From positions 62,001 through 126,000 of the forward strand of contig CACOPQ010000001.1 in NCBI GenBank assembly GCA_902629125.1: a stretch of 64,000 nt of DNA, given 5' to 3'. The notes beneath the pieces were generated by a model, which searched no databases, was not told where the DNA came from, and worked only from the letters and a program-made list of their open reading frames with translations. Source of the stretch: an uncultured Alphaproteobacteria bacterium. GTDB taxonomy: Bacteria; Pseudomonadota; Alphaproteobacteria; Thalassobaculales; Thalassobaculaceae. Made by a program: the position numbers and the translations under genes. Shown here piece by piece: positions 46,580 through 55,289 of this stretch; position 1 is the first letter of the stretch, and each line of letters starts with the position of its first letter.

Positions 46580-47028
46580 GATGGCGTCCTCATCATAAAG
46601 GCTGTTCTAACGCAAAAAGCAACTTCTTCATCACGCTGGTTAAAGCCGTAATGCTCAAAGACAACAAGTCCAGCATTGGGACGGGACTTTGAAACTCGTT
46701 TCTCTCTAACTTTTGTTACAGAACGGATTGTGTCACCGTGGAATACCGGATTGGCAAATCGTGTATCAGTCATTCCCAAATTACCAATAGTTGTCCCAAG
46801 CGTGGTATCACCAACAGACACACCGATGACCAATCCAAGTGTGAAAAGACTATTTACAATGCGCTGTCCATACTCCGTTTCTTTACTGAATTCTTCATCA
46901 AGATGGAGGGGTTGAGGATTATGGGTCAAGGCACAAAATAACAAATTATCAGATTCGGTAACGGTTCGGGTTAATGAATGTTTAAATTCCATACCAATTT
47001 CAAATTGCTCGTAATAAAGTCCAGTCAT
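46576..47028 (-). CDS. MaoC-family enoyl-CoA hydratase
   Basis: This is a hot-dog fold hydratase of 150 residues. ALTHNPQPLHLDEEF replaces the usual D-x-NP-x-H motif, a form I associate with mesaconyl-CoA-hydratase-like proteins that accompany CitE lyases. LGTTIGNLGMTDTRFANPVFHGDTI is the rest of the active-site region. It should add water to an alpha,beta-unsaturated acyl-CoA, giving the beta-hydroxyacyl-CoA for the overlapping CitE-like lyase. ATG 47028 follows an AGGGAA sequence. Confidence 0.85.
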   Translation of the reverse strand: MTGLYYEQFEIGMEFKHSLTRTVTESDNLLFCALTHNPQPLHLDEEFSKETEYGQRIVNSLFTLGLVIGVSVGDTTLGTTIGNLGMTDTRFANPVFHGDTIRSVTKVREKRVSKSRPNAGLVVFEHYGFNQRDEEVAFCVRTAFMMRTPS

Positions 47029-47085
47029 TTATTATTCCCTTTAATTGTTTTAATTAGAAAACATGTTTACTTCTCTAAAGAAGTA

Positions 47086-48075
47086 TTAATTTTCAACTAC
47101 TTTTTTTAACTTTTGATAAACTGTATCAGCTATTTCGATAGTATTTTTTTGTTTTGCTAATTCCCTTTCTTTATATGAGCGCTGGAATGGCATCCTAATG
47201 TTACTAACAGCACCCTCCATAGGACGGGCACTACGTACAAAGTCGGCGTATCCTGAAATCATCTCGCGAAACTTTTGTTCTGGCATCATTAAGTCCGACT
47301 TTGTAACAATGATTAAGAAGCCAAAGTCTGCTAAGTCAGGCGGTTGAATTGGTGACCCTGCCAGTATTCCGAGCATTTGAACAACCATTCCAAGACCGGC
47401 TCCTTTATGCCCTCCCCATGGAGCAAAAGCGCCGGCTAAAGCAGACTTAGGATCGCGCGTAGGCAACCCAGCTCTATCGAATGCTACGCCCTCGTCAAGT
47501 TCCTGCCCCAAACGTTCCGCAAGCATTACCTCAGCATGCATTATAGACGATGTTCCAATATCCCAAATTATTGGCACGTCCTTACTTGGAAATCCAAAGC
47601 AGATAGGGTTAGTCCCAAAACGCCCATCGACAGCATTATGAGGCGCAACCCATGCGGTACAGTTGGATGCTATGATTGAAACCATACCTTCGGCAGCAGC
47701 CATTTCAGCGAAATAGGATAACATGCCCGTATACCAGGTTTCATTTGCACCAACAATTGCAATCCCTGCCTCTTTAGCCTTAGAAATAGCAAGCTCTGTA
47801 GCCTTGAAGCCAACGACATATCCTAAATTATCATGCCCCCTTAACCGACCCGATGTCGGTGTTTCAAGAACGACTTCTACTAAATTGGTTGGATTACCCG
47901 TTCTCTGCAATCGCTCGGTTATGCTCAAAATACGCGCCAACCCTCCGTAACTTAAGCCCCGCAGTTCACAATCGATAATATGGTCTGCAATTATATTTGC
48001 ATATTCTGTATTCTGTTCAAACTTTCTCATAACCTGAACGACAAGAGCGTGGGCGTTCCCGAGCGAAAGTTCCAT
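47086..48075 (-). CDS. Malate/L-lactate dehydrogenase-family protein without conserved histidines
   Basis: The 329 residues have the PF02615 fold: IIADHIIDCELRG, then FGTNPICFGFPS and GGHKGAGLGMVVQMLGILAG. The family reduces 2-oxo acids or cyclic imines with NAD(P)H (AllD, YiaK, DpkA, sulfolactate dehydrogenase). Two histidines that are normally conserved are replaced. The 'SHG' segment reads Ser42-Tyr43-Gly44-Gly45, and the 'GHSG' segment reads Trp114-Tyr115-Thr116-Gly117. So the enzyme probably works differently or on another substrate. It lies between phyH 4 (41 bases upstream) and maoC (57 bases downstream). Confidence 0.78.
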   Translation of the reverse strand: MELSLGNAHALVVQVMRKFEQNTEYANIIADHIIDCELRGLSYGGLARILSITERLQRTGNPTNLVEVVLETPTSGRLRGHDNLGYVVGFKATELAISKAKEAGIAIVGANETWYTGMLSYFAEMAAAEGMVSIIASNCTAWVAPHNAVDGRFGTNPICFGFPSKDVPIIWDIGTSSIMHAEVMLAERLGQELDEGVAFDRAGLPTRDPKSALAGAFAPWGGHKGAGLGMVVQMLGILAGSPIQPPDLADFGFLIIVTKSDLMMPEQKFREMISGYADFVRSARPMEGAVSNIRMPFQRSYKERELAKQKNTIEIADTVYQKLKKVVEN

Positions 48076-48116
48076 CTACATCTCCATTATTATAAAACTT
48101 AAACCTACTTTAATCC

Positions 48117-49013
48117 TCACGAGTGTTCTAATTTTGTAGGATCCTGTGATGCAAATATTGAATTATAACCAACTTTTTCCCAGTCAGGAGGAACGGGACA
48201 ATAACTGGCGTCCAGATGGGCTAATTTAGCTGGCGCGCCGCGCACGATATGTCCTGTCTTCGATGTAGGTGTCGGCTGTGCCATCCATGGAAATGCATCG
48301 GCAGAAGAGTACACATATAAGGGAAGCGATCGTACTTTCTGTGACTCGTTTGAACCGGAGCCATGTATCGTTCTACAATTTATTGCGACTACTGTACCAG
48401 CTCCACCCACCGTTTTTATACCGTCTGCCAGCTCAACTTTGAGCAAATCTTCTGTAGAAATAGATCCAATCCATTGATTTGCATCATCCATATGGGAAAA
48501 AATAGGACCTAATTGACTTCCCGGAATACAAACGAGAGGACCGTTATCTTCGGTTATATCTTCTAAATATACACCTAAAGTAACGAGGCTATAATTTGTG
48601 TGAGGCCATGCCGGAATATCTTGGTGCCACTTTACTAACTCGCCAGCACCTGGCCATTTATAATTTAATTTCGAGCTATGGAATTTTACGTCGGGACCGA
48701 CCAAGTCAGCAGCGATGTCTGCTGGTATTGATCTGGCAAAATCCCAAAAAATTGGATCTCTATCTACGAGCGCTTTTAAACGTCTAACGTGGGGCTTAAT
48801 ATTGGTATGATTTGGACCCAAATCATACGTGTCTCCCGACTCCTTCACAGAAGCACTCGCACGAAGAAACTTCTGTGAGGTTGATTGCAACTTTTCCACC
48901 CACGCCTCTGAGACGATATCTGTAATCGTCAAAAACCCTCTTTCAAAATATTCCTCTCGTTGGCGGTCTGTGAGAACCCTAGGAGCCACGTTTAAGATAT
49001 CTTCTTTTCTCAT
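48117..49013 (-). CDS. PhyH family oxygenase 4
   Basis: Taken from ATG 49013 it has 298 residues with His130, Asp132 (KWHQDIPAWPHTNYS) and His217 (RTIHGS). The open frame runs on to 49391, but that extension overlaps the divergent phyH 5 start and reads as a Phe/Leu-rich non-family segment. MRKEDILNVAPRVL matches the start of phyH 3, so 49013 is favoured. It is the first gene of the operon phyH-ldh-maoC-citE and would supply the hydroxylated substrate. Confidence 0.86.
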   Translation of the reverse strand: MRKEDILNVAPRVLTDRQREEYFERGFLTITDIVSEAWVEKLQSTSQKFLRASASVKESGDTYDLGPNHTNIKPHVRRLKALVDRDPIFWDFARSIPADIAADLVGPDVKFHSSKLNYKWPGAGELVKWHQDIPAWPHTNYSLVTLGVYLEDITEDNGPLVCIPGSQLGPIFSHMDDANQWIGSISTEDLLKVELADGIKTVGGAGTVVAINCRTIHGSGSNESQKVRSLPLYVYSSADAFPWMAQPTPTSKTGHIVRGAPAKLAHLDASYCPVPPDWEKVGYNSIFASQDPTKLEHS

Positions 49014-49269
49014 AGTTAACAGCCCGTTTTCAAAAAAAGACAAAAAACCCATCGACAATACGCGGCAGCAGAAGACGTAAAGAAAAACCAATAAACTTAT
49101 TGAAAGCAAAGGTTTTTTAAGGAAAACACATACAAGTTGCAGAAATATATTCTTTAATTTGTGAATCCCGTTGTAAAGTTTGGGTAAAAATTTTCCAGCA
49201 TATGGGAAGTTGGAAACCTGAAAGAAATCTGAAAATCGCAAAGAAATATTCCTATGGAGGCTTCCAATC

Positions 49270-50124
49270 ATGCAACGGCTAACAGAAGAGCAACGTACCC
49301 AATGGGCTGTAGATGGGTATCTGTGTATAGAAAGCGCCTTGAAACCCAATGAAGTAGAATTCTTTTCCTCTGAAATCGATCGATTCCGCAAGCTTCCTGG
49401 GTGGGAGCCACTATCAGGTATGTTACCGCGCGGCCATTATGGATGGGTCGAAAAATGCGCAGATCAGGACCCAGAGGCTTTTATGGATCGGCGCGATATC
49501 CTTCCATATCATCAGGCGTTTATTGACTTGATTGATAAAGATAATGTATTTGATCTAATCGTTGACATAATGGGGCCGAATATCATCTTTAGTATGTCCC
49601 AAGCAATTGTCAGGGGATCTGGCGATGGTTTCCCTGGTTATATCCATACCGACGGTGGAGAAGGCCAGCGAGAAATTCGCGTTACAGAGACGAGCCGACC
49701 AATAGCAGTTAAGGCCATGTATCTTTTATCGGATGTCGATGGTTCCAATAGCGGGAACTTCACGGTCTTTCCTGGGAGCCATATGAGACCAATACAGTTT
49801 AATAAAGAACCTCCAATTGGGCCAAATAGCCCAGGCGCTGTGCAACTGAATGGAAAGGCTGGAGATTGTTATATTTTTTCCCATGCCCTTTGGCATGGGC
49901 CAGCACCAAATAATTCTGGAAATGGCCGCAAAACCCTTTTGTATAATTATTGTCAAATGTTTATGCGGTGTTATGATTTCGAAAAAATCCCCGACACTGC
50001 CGAACGAGCAACCCCCAGACAAAGACGATTATTAGGTGACTTAGGCTATGACTTTCGGCCCGGTTCATATTTCTATGTTCCCGAAGATCAGTCAAAAATT
50101 ATCATGCAATCTTCTGTAAAATGA
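49270..50124 (+). CDS. PhyH family oxygenase 5
   Basis: It has 284 residues with His126, Asp128 (YIHTDGG) and distal His209 (ALWHG). It belongs to a different branch from phyH 1, 3 and 4: WHQD is replaced by HTD, and a GHYGWVEKCADQDPEAFMDRRDILPYH region precedes it. ATG 49270 has GGAGG nine bases upstream. It diverges from phyH 4 across 256 bases, so both can be controlled from one region. Confidence 0.85.
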   Translation: MQRLTEEQRTQWAVDGYLCIESALKPNEVEFFSSEIDRFRKLPGWEPLSGMLPRGHYGWVEKCADQDPEAFMDRRDILPYHQAFIDLIDKDNVFDLIVDIMGPNIIFSMSQAIVRGSGDGFPGYIHTDGGEGQREIRVTETSRPIAVKAMYLLSDVDGSNSGNFTVFPGSHMRPIQFNKEPPIGPNSPGAVQLNGKAGDCYIFSHALWHGPAPNNSGNGRKTLLYNYCQMFMRCYDFEKIPDTAERATPRQRRLLGDLGYDFRPGSYFYVPEDQSKIIMQSSVK

Positions 50125-50239
50125 GCTAAAAACACTAGATATTTTTTCAATGTCACTGTAACAAAATTGTATTGGTTAAACGCTAGTAACAAGGTCTACG
50201 AACACGTATCTTGGGCAAGTAAAAACTAAGAGAGTATAA

Positions 50240-50389
50240 ATGAACCAAGATATCGGGAACTTATATAGTTCCAAAGACACTAAAACAAAGCTGTCGATTA
50301 CCTATAACAACATTAGGTCTCAAACAAAACCATGGGCTGAGAGGCTGACCCTAGAAGATCAGTGGGTTCAGATTAGTAAAAGATGCTGA
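50240..50389 (+). pseudogene. egtB: N-terminal remnant of egtB (ergothioneine sulfoxide synthase)
   Basis: A 49-codon frame starts at ATG 50240 and ends at TGA 50387-50389. Its second half, LSITYNNIRSQTKPWAERLTLEDQWVQ, matches the opening of EgtB proteins ('YxxVRxxTexLaxPLsxEDqxVQsMpDaSP'). In EgtB this is followed by the DinB-like KWHLAH motif. Here it stops at WVQISKRC. The rest of the protein (iron-binding DinB and FGE-like domains) is missing, and egtD begins inside the last codons (ATG 50383). This reads as an internal deletion that joined the egtB start to egtD. Alternative: a short leader peptide that only resembles EgtB. Confidence 0.6.
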
Positions 50390-51372
50390 AACACAGATCA
50401 AAAAACAATTTAACCAAAAAAAATATGGAAATATTAGAAGCAAAGACTTTTCTAGACGACGTTATTAACGGTCTCTCCTTGACACAGAAACAACTGAGCC
50501 CGAAATACTTTTACGACGAGTTTGGCGCAGAAATTTTTGAGCGTATTTGCACTACACCAGAATATTATCCAACTCGAACTGAAACAATGATCCTCAAAAA
50601 CAATGTGGCCGAAATTGCACAGAGGATAGGCCCCAATGCTGCTTTAATTGAATATGGGTCGGGTGCACTTGAAAAGGTAAAAATAATCCTTGACGCTCTA
50701 GAAAACCCTAATGCCCTAGTGCCTCTCGACATTTCAAAAGAGCAGCTCAACATGGCGGCAAAAAAAATTAAAACTGAATTCCCCCACCTGAACGTTTTAC
50801 CACTAACCGGTGACTTTACCAAACTAGTCAAACTCCCAAAAGAACTACTGAATGCAGAAAAAAAAGTTGCATTTTTCCCTGGTTCAACCATAGGAAACTT
50901 TGAGAAAGAGGGCGCTATTGATTTCCTTAAGTCAGTTAGAGCCACAGTTGGGGAAAATGGATTGATGCTTATAGGCGTAGACCTGCAAAAAGACCGCGAC
51001 ACTATTTTAAAGGCATATAACGATGAAGCGGGCGTTACTGCCGAATTCAATAAAAATATTCTAATGCGAATTAATAGAGAGCTTGATGGCAACTTCAATT
51101 TGAATGATTTTAAGCATATAGCCACATACAACGAGGCGCATCACCGCGTCGAAATGCATTTGAGGAGTCTTACAGTCCAAACTGTCTGTATTTCAGGTGT
51201 AAATTTTCACTTCGATTTACATGAAACAATTCACACTGAAAATTGTTACAAATACACCCACGAAAGCTTCTCGCGTTTGGTTGAAGCCGCTGGTTTTTTG
51301 GCTGCGGATACCTGGACAGACTCTGAGGGCCTATTCACCGTAGTATTGTTGACAAGCAAATTTAGGCAATAA
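50383..51372 (+). CDS. egtD: L-histidine N-alpha-methyltransferase
   Basis: It is a SAM enzyme that trimethylates histidine to hercynine, the first step of ergothioneine synthesis. The EgtD signature is complete: LSPKYFYDEFGAEIFERICTTPEYYPTRTE, then IEYGSGALEKVKIILDAL (SAM loop) and FFPGSTIGNFEKE. GVDLQKD and NEAHHRVEMHL complete it. It has 329 residues. The start overlaps the stop of the egtB remnant, an operon-like overlap. ATG 50425 (MEILEAKTFL) is a possible shorter start. EgtB is not present elsewhere in the window, so hercynine may be an end product or be completed by a distant gene. Confidence 0.9.
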   Translation: MLKHRSKNNLTKKNMEILEAKTFLDDVINGLSLTQKQLSPKYFYDEFGAEIFERICTTPEYYPTRTETMILKNNVAEIAQRIGPNAALIEYGSGALEKVKIILDALENPNALVPLDISKEQLNMAAKKIKTEFPHLNVLPLTGDFTKLVKLPKELLNAEKKVAFFPGSTIGNFEKEGAIDFLKSVRATVGENGLMLIGVDLQKDRDTILKAYNDEAGVTAEFNKNILMRINRELDGNFNLNDFKHIATYNEAHHRVEMHLRSLTVQTVCISGVNFHFDLHETIHTENCYKYTHESFSRLVEAAGFLAADTWTDSEGLFTVVLLTSKFRQ

Positions 51373-51398
51373 TTTTAAATAAGAATTTTAATTATTGC
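51366..51398. terminator. Bidirectional hairpin over the stops of egtD and isochorismatase
   Basis: GCAATAATT (51366-51374) and AATTATTGC (51390-51398) pair perfectly, with a 15-base AT-rich loop. The stem includes the stop codon of egtD and overlaps that of the converging isochorismatase gene. The genes are only 15 bases apart. The AT-rich stem and the lack of a G/C core make it a weak terminator by itself. Confidence 0.35.
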
Positions 51399-52008
51399 GC
51401 ATCATAAAATTTATGACATCGTCACTCTGAACAACGTCTGCATACCTGCGACCAACATCTCTCATTGTATCCTGATGCGGTCCCTCGTCGTGATCACCAG
51501 AACAATCGTCAACCAGCATGGTTCTAAAACCAAACTGAAATGAGTCTACGGCCGACGCTCGTACACAACCACTGGTTACACATCCAGTAACCGCAATGGT
51601 ATCAACTTTATGCTTAGTAAAAAAAGCTGAGCATGGCGTCATGAAGAACGCCGACGCCCCTTCTTTTTGAAATACGTAATCATATTCATGGTCTGCAATC
51701 CTTGGATCAAGTTCAGCAGCCTCAGAACCTTCAAATAATGTCTCCTTAATCGCACCTACTTTCCAATATGGCATTGCCGCGAGGTTTGGGTACGCAACGA
51801 AGCAACTCGCAACAGGGATATTTTTTTCTCGCGCAACACTTAATAGCCTTGCCGTGTTTTCAACCGCCTTATCAACGCGATCACTTCCACCCATCGGAAA
51901 GCGTCTATCCGTAAAAGCCTTCTGAAAGTCTACTACCAAAATGCCAAGTCGCTCGCCAAACCCAACTTTATCTTGTCCATATGATCTGTCCGAATAAATA
52001 TCCTGCAT
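51388..52008 (-). CDS. Isochorismatase-family cysteine hydrolase
   Basis: The 206 residues have the catalytic triad of the family. Asp is in VVDFQKAF (about 27), Lys in FQKEGASAFF (about 115) and Cys in VTGCVTSGCVRASAVDSFQ (about 148). The pattern resembles N-carbamoylsarcosine amidohydrolase and maleamate amidase, which cleave a carbamoyl or amide bond. That would fit an amine or amide catabolic region. It converges on egtD. Confidence 0.85.
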   Translation of the reverse strand: MQDIYSDRSYGQDKVGFGERLGILVVDFQKAFTDRRFPMGGSDRVDKAVENTARLLSVAREKNIPVASCFVAYPNLAAMPYWKVGAIKETLFEGSEAAELDPRIADHEYDYVFQKEGASAFFMTPCSAFFTKHKVDTIAVTGCVTSGCVRASAVDSFQFGFRTMLVDDCSGDHDEGPHQDTMRDVGRRYADVVQSDDVINFMMRNN

Positions 52009-52148
52009 CTTACCCTCTTTATCGTGATATCTCGTTAATACTATTCATCATTTTGATTTCTTGTCCATGATATTAATGTTTTATAAGCCGCTTTATAAGT
52101 GACGCCCAAACAGGTAATAGTAGAAATAGAATTTCTCTGGGGGTATGT

Positions 52149-53783
52149 ATGATAGATTCAAGTAGACTGTTGGACATGCTAGATAGCAATGGCTTGATAA
52201 AGCGCGACGATAGCAGATTACCATCAGATCTTAATTCTGCATCACGACCAGATAAAATACTTTTAGAAAATGGTCTAATTGACCAAGAAGCAATGACACG
52301 CGTGATTGCCGAATATTTGGAAATTGCCGTAGCCCAACCCTCTGAATTCCCTGACGAGGCGATTGAAGCAGGTGGCGCCAGCTACTCCTTTCTTCGTCAA
52401 AATAGAATACTTCCGCTTGCTGAAAGTATTGATGAATTAACAATAGCAATGGCTGATCCATTTGATAAAACCAGTCTTCAATCATTGAAGCTCCTGATCA
52501 ATAAAAATATTAAAGTCTGCATCGCAGAAAAACATCACCTTGATAGGGCCTTTGACCGATTGTACAAGACAGATTTGATGAGGAAGGCTGATGCTGCTTT
52601 AGACTCAAATAATGACACTGCTTCTGGAAAAGAGAACGGTCCGGCAGATAAAATATTCGATGAATTGATCAACACAGCTATAAATAATGGTGCCTCTGAT
52701 CTGCATATAGAGGCTTTCGAAACAAATCTTAAGACACGTTATCGGATTGATGGACAGCTAATAGAACTAGGAAACTCACCCCCAAAATATATTTCTGATA
52801 TGCTCATAAGCAGGATAAAAATTATTGGGAATTTAAACGTTGCCGAAAAGCGATTGCCGCAAGATGGACGGGCAACAATTTCAGCAAATGGACGAGAATT
52901 TGACATGCGAATTTCGTCGGTCCCAACAATAAATGGAGAGAGCTTAGTAATTAGGCTTCTAGACCCTAGCAGCAGCCCAAAGAATTTAAACGCGATCAAT
53001 ACAAGCTGTGAAAATTTATTAAGGCTCAGAAGACTACTAAATAACCGAAGCGGCATGATACTGACTACTGGACCAACGGGAAGCGGAAAAACAACCACAC
53101 TTTATGCAATGCTAAATGAGATAAATCAGCGCTCTCATAAAATCATTACGCTCGAGGACCCAATAGAGTACAGGTTAGACGGTATAAATCAAATTCAAGT
53201 TAATCCCTCGATAGGCCTAAACTTCTCCAATTTATTGAGATCTGTTCTTCGTCAAGATCCAGATATTATTATGGTTGGGGAGATAAGAGATGTTGAAACG
53301 GCGAGGTTGGCGATACAGTCCGCATTGACTGGACATCTTGTAATTTCCTCCCTGCATACAAACACTGCGCTTGGCGCCGTGACACGTTTAATCGATATGG
53401 GAATTGAGCCTTTCCTTATAAGCGCTGCTTTAAAAGGTGTGATAGGCCAACGCCTAATTAAAAAATTATGCACTAGTTGCAGGAGCGAAAGAAAAGCTAC
53501 GCCATTAGAGACAGTTGCTTTTGGTTTGACGGGAGATGAAACTATTGCCAACTCACAAGGTTGCGGTTCGTGCCACCAAACCGGTTATAATGGCAGAGTA
53601 GCGATCATGGAAATACTTAGCTTGGATGATAGACTACGCCAATATCTTTTAAAGAATGGTAATTTAGAAGGGTGTGATAGAGTAGTCGACGACGCAAACC
53701 TAAAACCCTATGAAATTAAAGACAGCATAATTAACCTACAAACCAGTGTCGAAGAAATTACAAGTCAATTAAATGTTACTTAA
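52149..53783 (+). CDS. gspE: Type II secretion ATPase GspE
   Basis: The cytoplasmic motor of the type II secretion system, 544 residues. The N-terminal domain (about 1-150) should bind GspL. Walker A GPTGSGKTTT (about 309) and an Asp box (LEDPIEYR) follow. Next are Walker B (IIMVGEIRD), the His box, and a CxxC...CxxC zinc motif (CTSC, CGSC). ATG 52149 follows GGGGG at five bases. It is the first of ten gsp genes, all in one direction. Confidence 0.94.
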   Translation: MIDSSRLLDMLDSNGLIKRDDSRLPSDLNSASRPDKILLENGLIDQEAMTRVIAEYLEIAVAQPSEFPDEAIEAGGASYSFLRQNRILPLAESIDELTIAMADPFDKTSLQSLKLLINKNIKVCIAEKHHLDRAFDRLYKTDLMRKADAALDSNNDTASGKENGPADKIFDELINTAINNGASDLHIEAFETNLKTRYRIDGQLIELGNSPPKYISDMLISRIKIIGNLNVAEKRLPQDGRATISANGREFDMRISSVPTINGESLVIRLLDPSSSPKNLNAINTSCENLLRLRRLLNNRSGMILTTGPTGSGKTTTLYAMLNEINQRSHKIITLEDPIEYRLDGINQIQVNPSIGLNFSNLLRSVLRQDPDIIMVGEIRDVETARLAIQSALTGHLVISSLHTNTALGAVTRLIDMGIEPFLISAALKGVIGQRLIKKLCTSCRSERKATPLETVAFGLTGDETIANSQGCGSCHQTGYNGRVAIMEILSLDDRLRQYLLKNGNLEGCDRVVDDANLKPYEIKDSIINLQTSVEEITSQLNVT

Positions 53784-53797
53784 ATAAGGCAGACCTC

Positions 53798-54832
53798 ATG
53801 ACAATGAGATCAAGTGAAAATGGACAGTTAATCTTATTTTTGCAACAGCTGAATTTATTGCTCGACGCAGGAGTATCTCTAGAGAGAAGCTTTAGAAGTA
53901 TTGGAAGAGATTCAACCTCGAAACTTTTTTCAAGTTTTTCCACAAAAGTTGCAGAGGAATTGGAAAAAGGGAGCAGCCTGCCCGAAATTCTTAATCACGA
54001 GGCACGATTTTTTGACGCCTTTGATAAAGCGTTAATTAAGTCTTGCTGGCAAACTGGTAAACTTTCTGAGGGATTTGGTCAGTTGTATGATCATCATAGG
54101 AAAAAGGATGATCTATCTGAACAGATGAAAACAGCTTTTGTATATCCTTGCATACTTGCCGTGTCGGCATTCGCATCAACAGTCTTTCTATTTATTTTCG
54201 TTGTTCCTAGATTTGAAACTATCGCAAACCAGAACGAGGTTGAGCTTTCCTTAATAAGTAACTTAGTTTTCTTATTGTCCAATTTTTTGACACAATATGG
54301 CATCAGTTTGGGGGGCTTCATCTTAATAGTTCTTTCACTAATTTTAAGTCCGTTAGGATTAACTATACGCCAAAGATTGCTGTTAAACATACCGATTTTA
54401 GGACCTATTAACAATTCAGCTGAAGTAGGGAAATGGTGCCGCAGTTTAGCTTTATTATTAAGAAACGGTATTCCAATACATGACGCACTACATTTATGTG
54501 CTGACCTTTATTCATTTGATAAAATGCAAGAACAAGGAAAAGCCTTGGCTAGTCAAGTGGAAAAAGGCGTTAATTTAACAGATGCAATGGCTGCAACTGG
54601 TCTTTTCCCTGATGCTGCAATTCAGCTGTCACGTAGTGGCGGAGATACGGGTAACTACGATGTCATGTTAGATAAAGCGGCAGACTTCCTTACTGCAGAT
54701 AATGCAAGAAAAGTGAAATCAATGATGTCTTTTATCGAACCCGCCGTAATACTTTTTGCTGGATGCATTATCGCTTTAATTATTTTTGCTCTAATATCCG
54801 TTACAATGAGTTTGAACGCGAGCTTTATATGA
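53798..54832 (+). CDS. gspF: Type II secretion inner-membrane protein GspF
   Basis: The platform protein of the secretion system, 344 residues. Two cytoplasmic helical domains (about 10-110 and 205-305) alternate with three membrane helices (about 115-140, 155-185 and 315-340). LLDAGVSLERSF and LLRNGIPIHDALHL are the paired 'LL.aGv.l..aL' repeats. It begins 14 bases after gspE. Confidence 0.92.
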   Translation: MTMRSSENGQLILFLQQLNLLLDAGVSLERSFRSIGRDSTSKLFSSFSTKVAEELEKGSSLPEILNHEARFFDAFDKALIKSCWQTGKLSEGFGQLYDHHRKKDDLSEQMKTAFVYPCILAVSAFASTVFLFIFVVPRFETIANQNEVELSLISNLVFLLSNFLTQYGISLGGFILIVLSLILSPLGLTIRQRLLLNIPILGPINNSAEVGKWCRSLALLLRNGIPIHDALHLCADLYSFDKMQEQGKALASQVEKGVNLTDAMAATGLFPDAAIQLSRSGGDTGNYDVMLDKAADFLTADNARKVKSMMSFIEPAVILFAGCIIALIIFALISVTMSLNASFI

Positions 54833-54833
54833 G

Positions 54834-55289
54834 ATGACCACAATGTACTCTAGCAAAGACAAACTTCTTCGTTCGGACAAGAAAGAATCTGGCTTCACAC
54901 TGTTAGAACTGCTTGTTGTTCTTGTCATAATAGGCTTGCTGACTACAATTGCGGGGCCACAGGTGATGAAAATGTTAGGTAACGCAAAGAGTGACGTAGC
55001 TCGCGTCCAGTTAGAGAATTTAGGAGTTTCACTAGATTTATTTAACCTCGATGTTGGACGCTATCCTAATGAAGAGGAAGGCCTGAAAATATTAATAGAA
55101 CAACCAGAAGGTTTAGATCGCTGGAGTGGTCCTTACTTAAAATCCAACGAAGTGCCCAAGGATCCATGGGGGAGCGTTTATGTCTACACCACTCCCGGAA
55201 CTAAAGGTAAGCCCTACGGTCTAAAGAGCTACGGTGCTGACGGACTACCCGGGGGAACTTCAGAAAACACCGATATCATTCTGCAATGA
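54834..55289 (+). CDS. gspG: Major pseudopilin GspG
   Basis: The major pseudopilin of 151 residues. The prepilin site is Gly20|Phe21 with Glu25 (SGFTLLELLVVLVIIGLL). The C-terminal body has PNEEEGLKILIEQPEG, SNEVPKDPWGSVYVY and the calcium-loop region SYGADGLPGGTSENTDI, all typical of GspG. The 20-residue leader is longer than usual, and ATG 54843 (MYSSKDK) is also possible. No prepilin peptidase gene is in the window. Confidence 0.93.
   Translation: MTTMYSSKDKLLRSDKKESGFTLLELLVVLVIIGLLTTIAGPQVMKMLGNAKSDVARVQLENLGVSLDLFNLDVGRYPNEEEGLKILIEQPEGLDRWSGPYLKSNEVPKDPWGSVYVYTTPGTKGKPYGLKSYGADGLPGGTSENTDIILQ

Noticed and set aside
49014-49391. Upstream extension of phyH 4 by 126 residues
   Set aside because: It overlaps the start of divergent phyH 5 and reads as a Phe/Leu-rich segment unrelated to the family; phyH 3 aligns with the shorter start.
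52081-52099. TTATAAGCCGCTTTATAAG near-palindrome upstream of gspE
   Set aside because: It needs a bulge to pair and TTATAA is itself self-complementary; too weak to call an operator.
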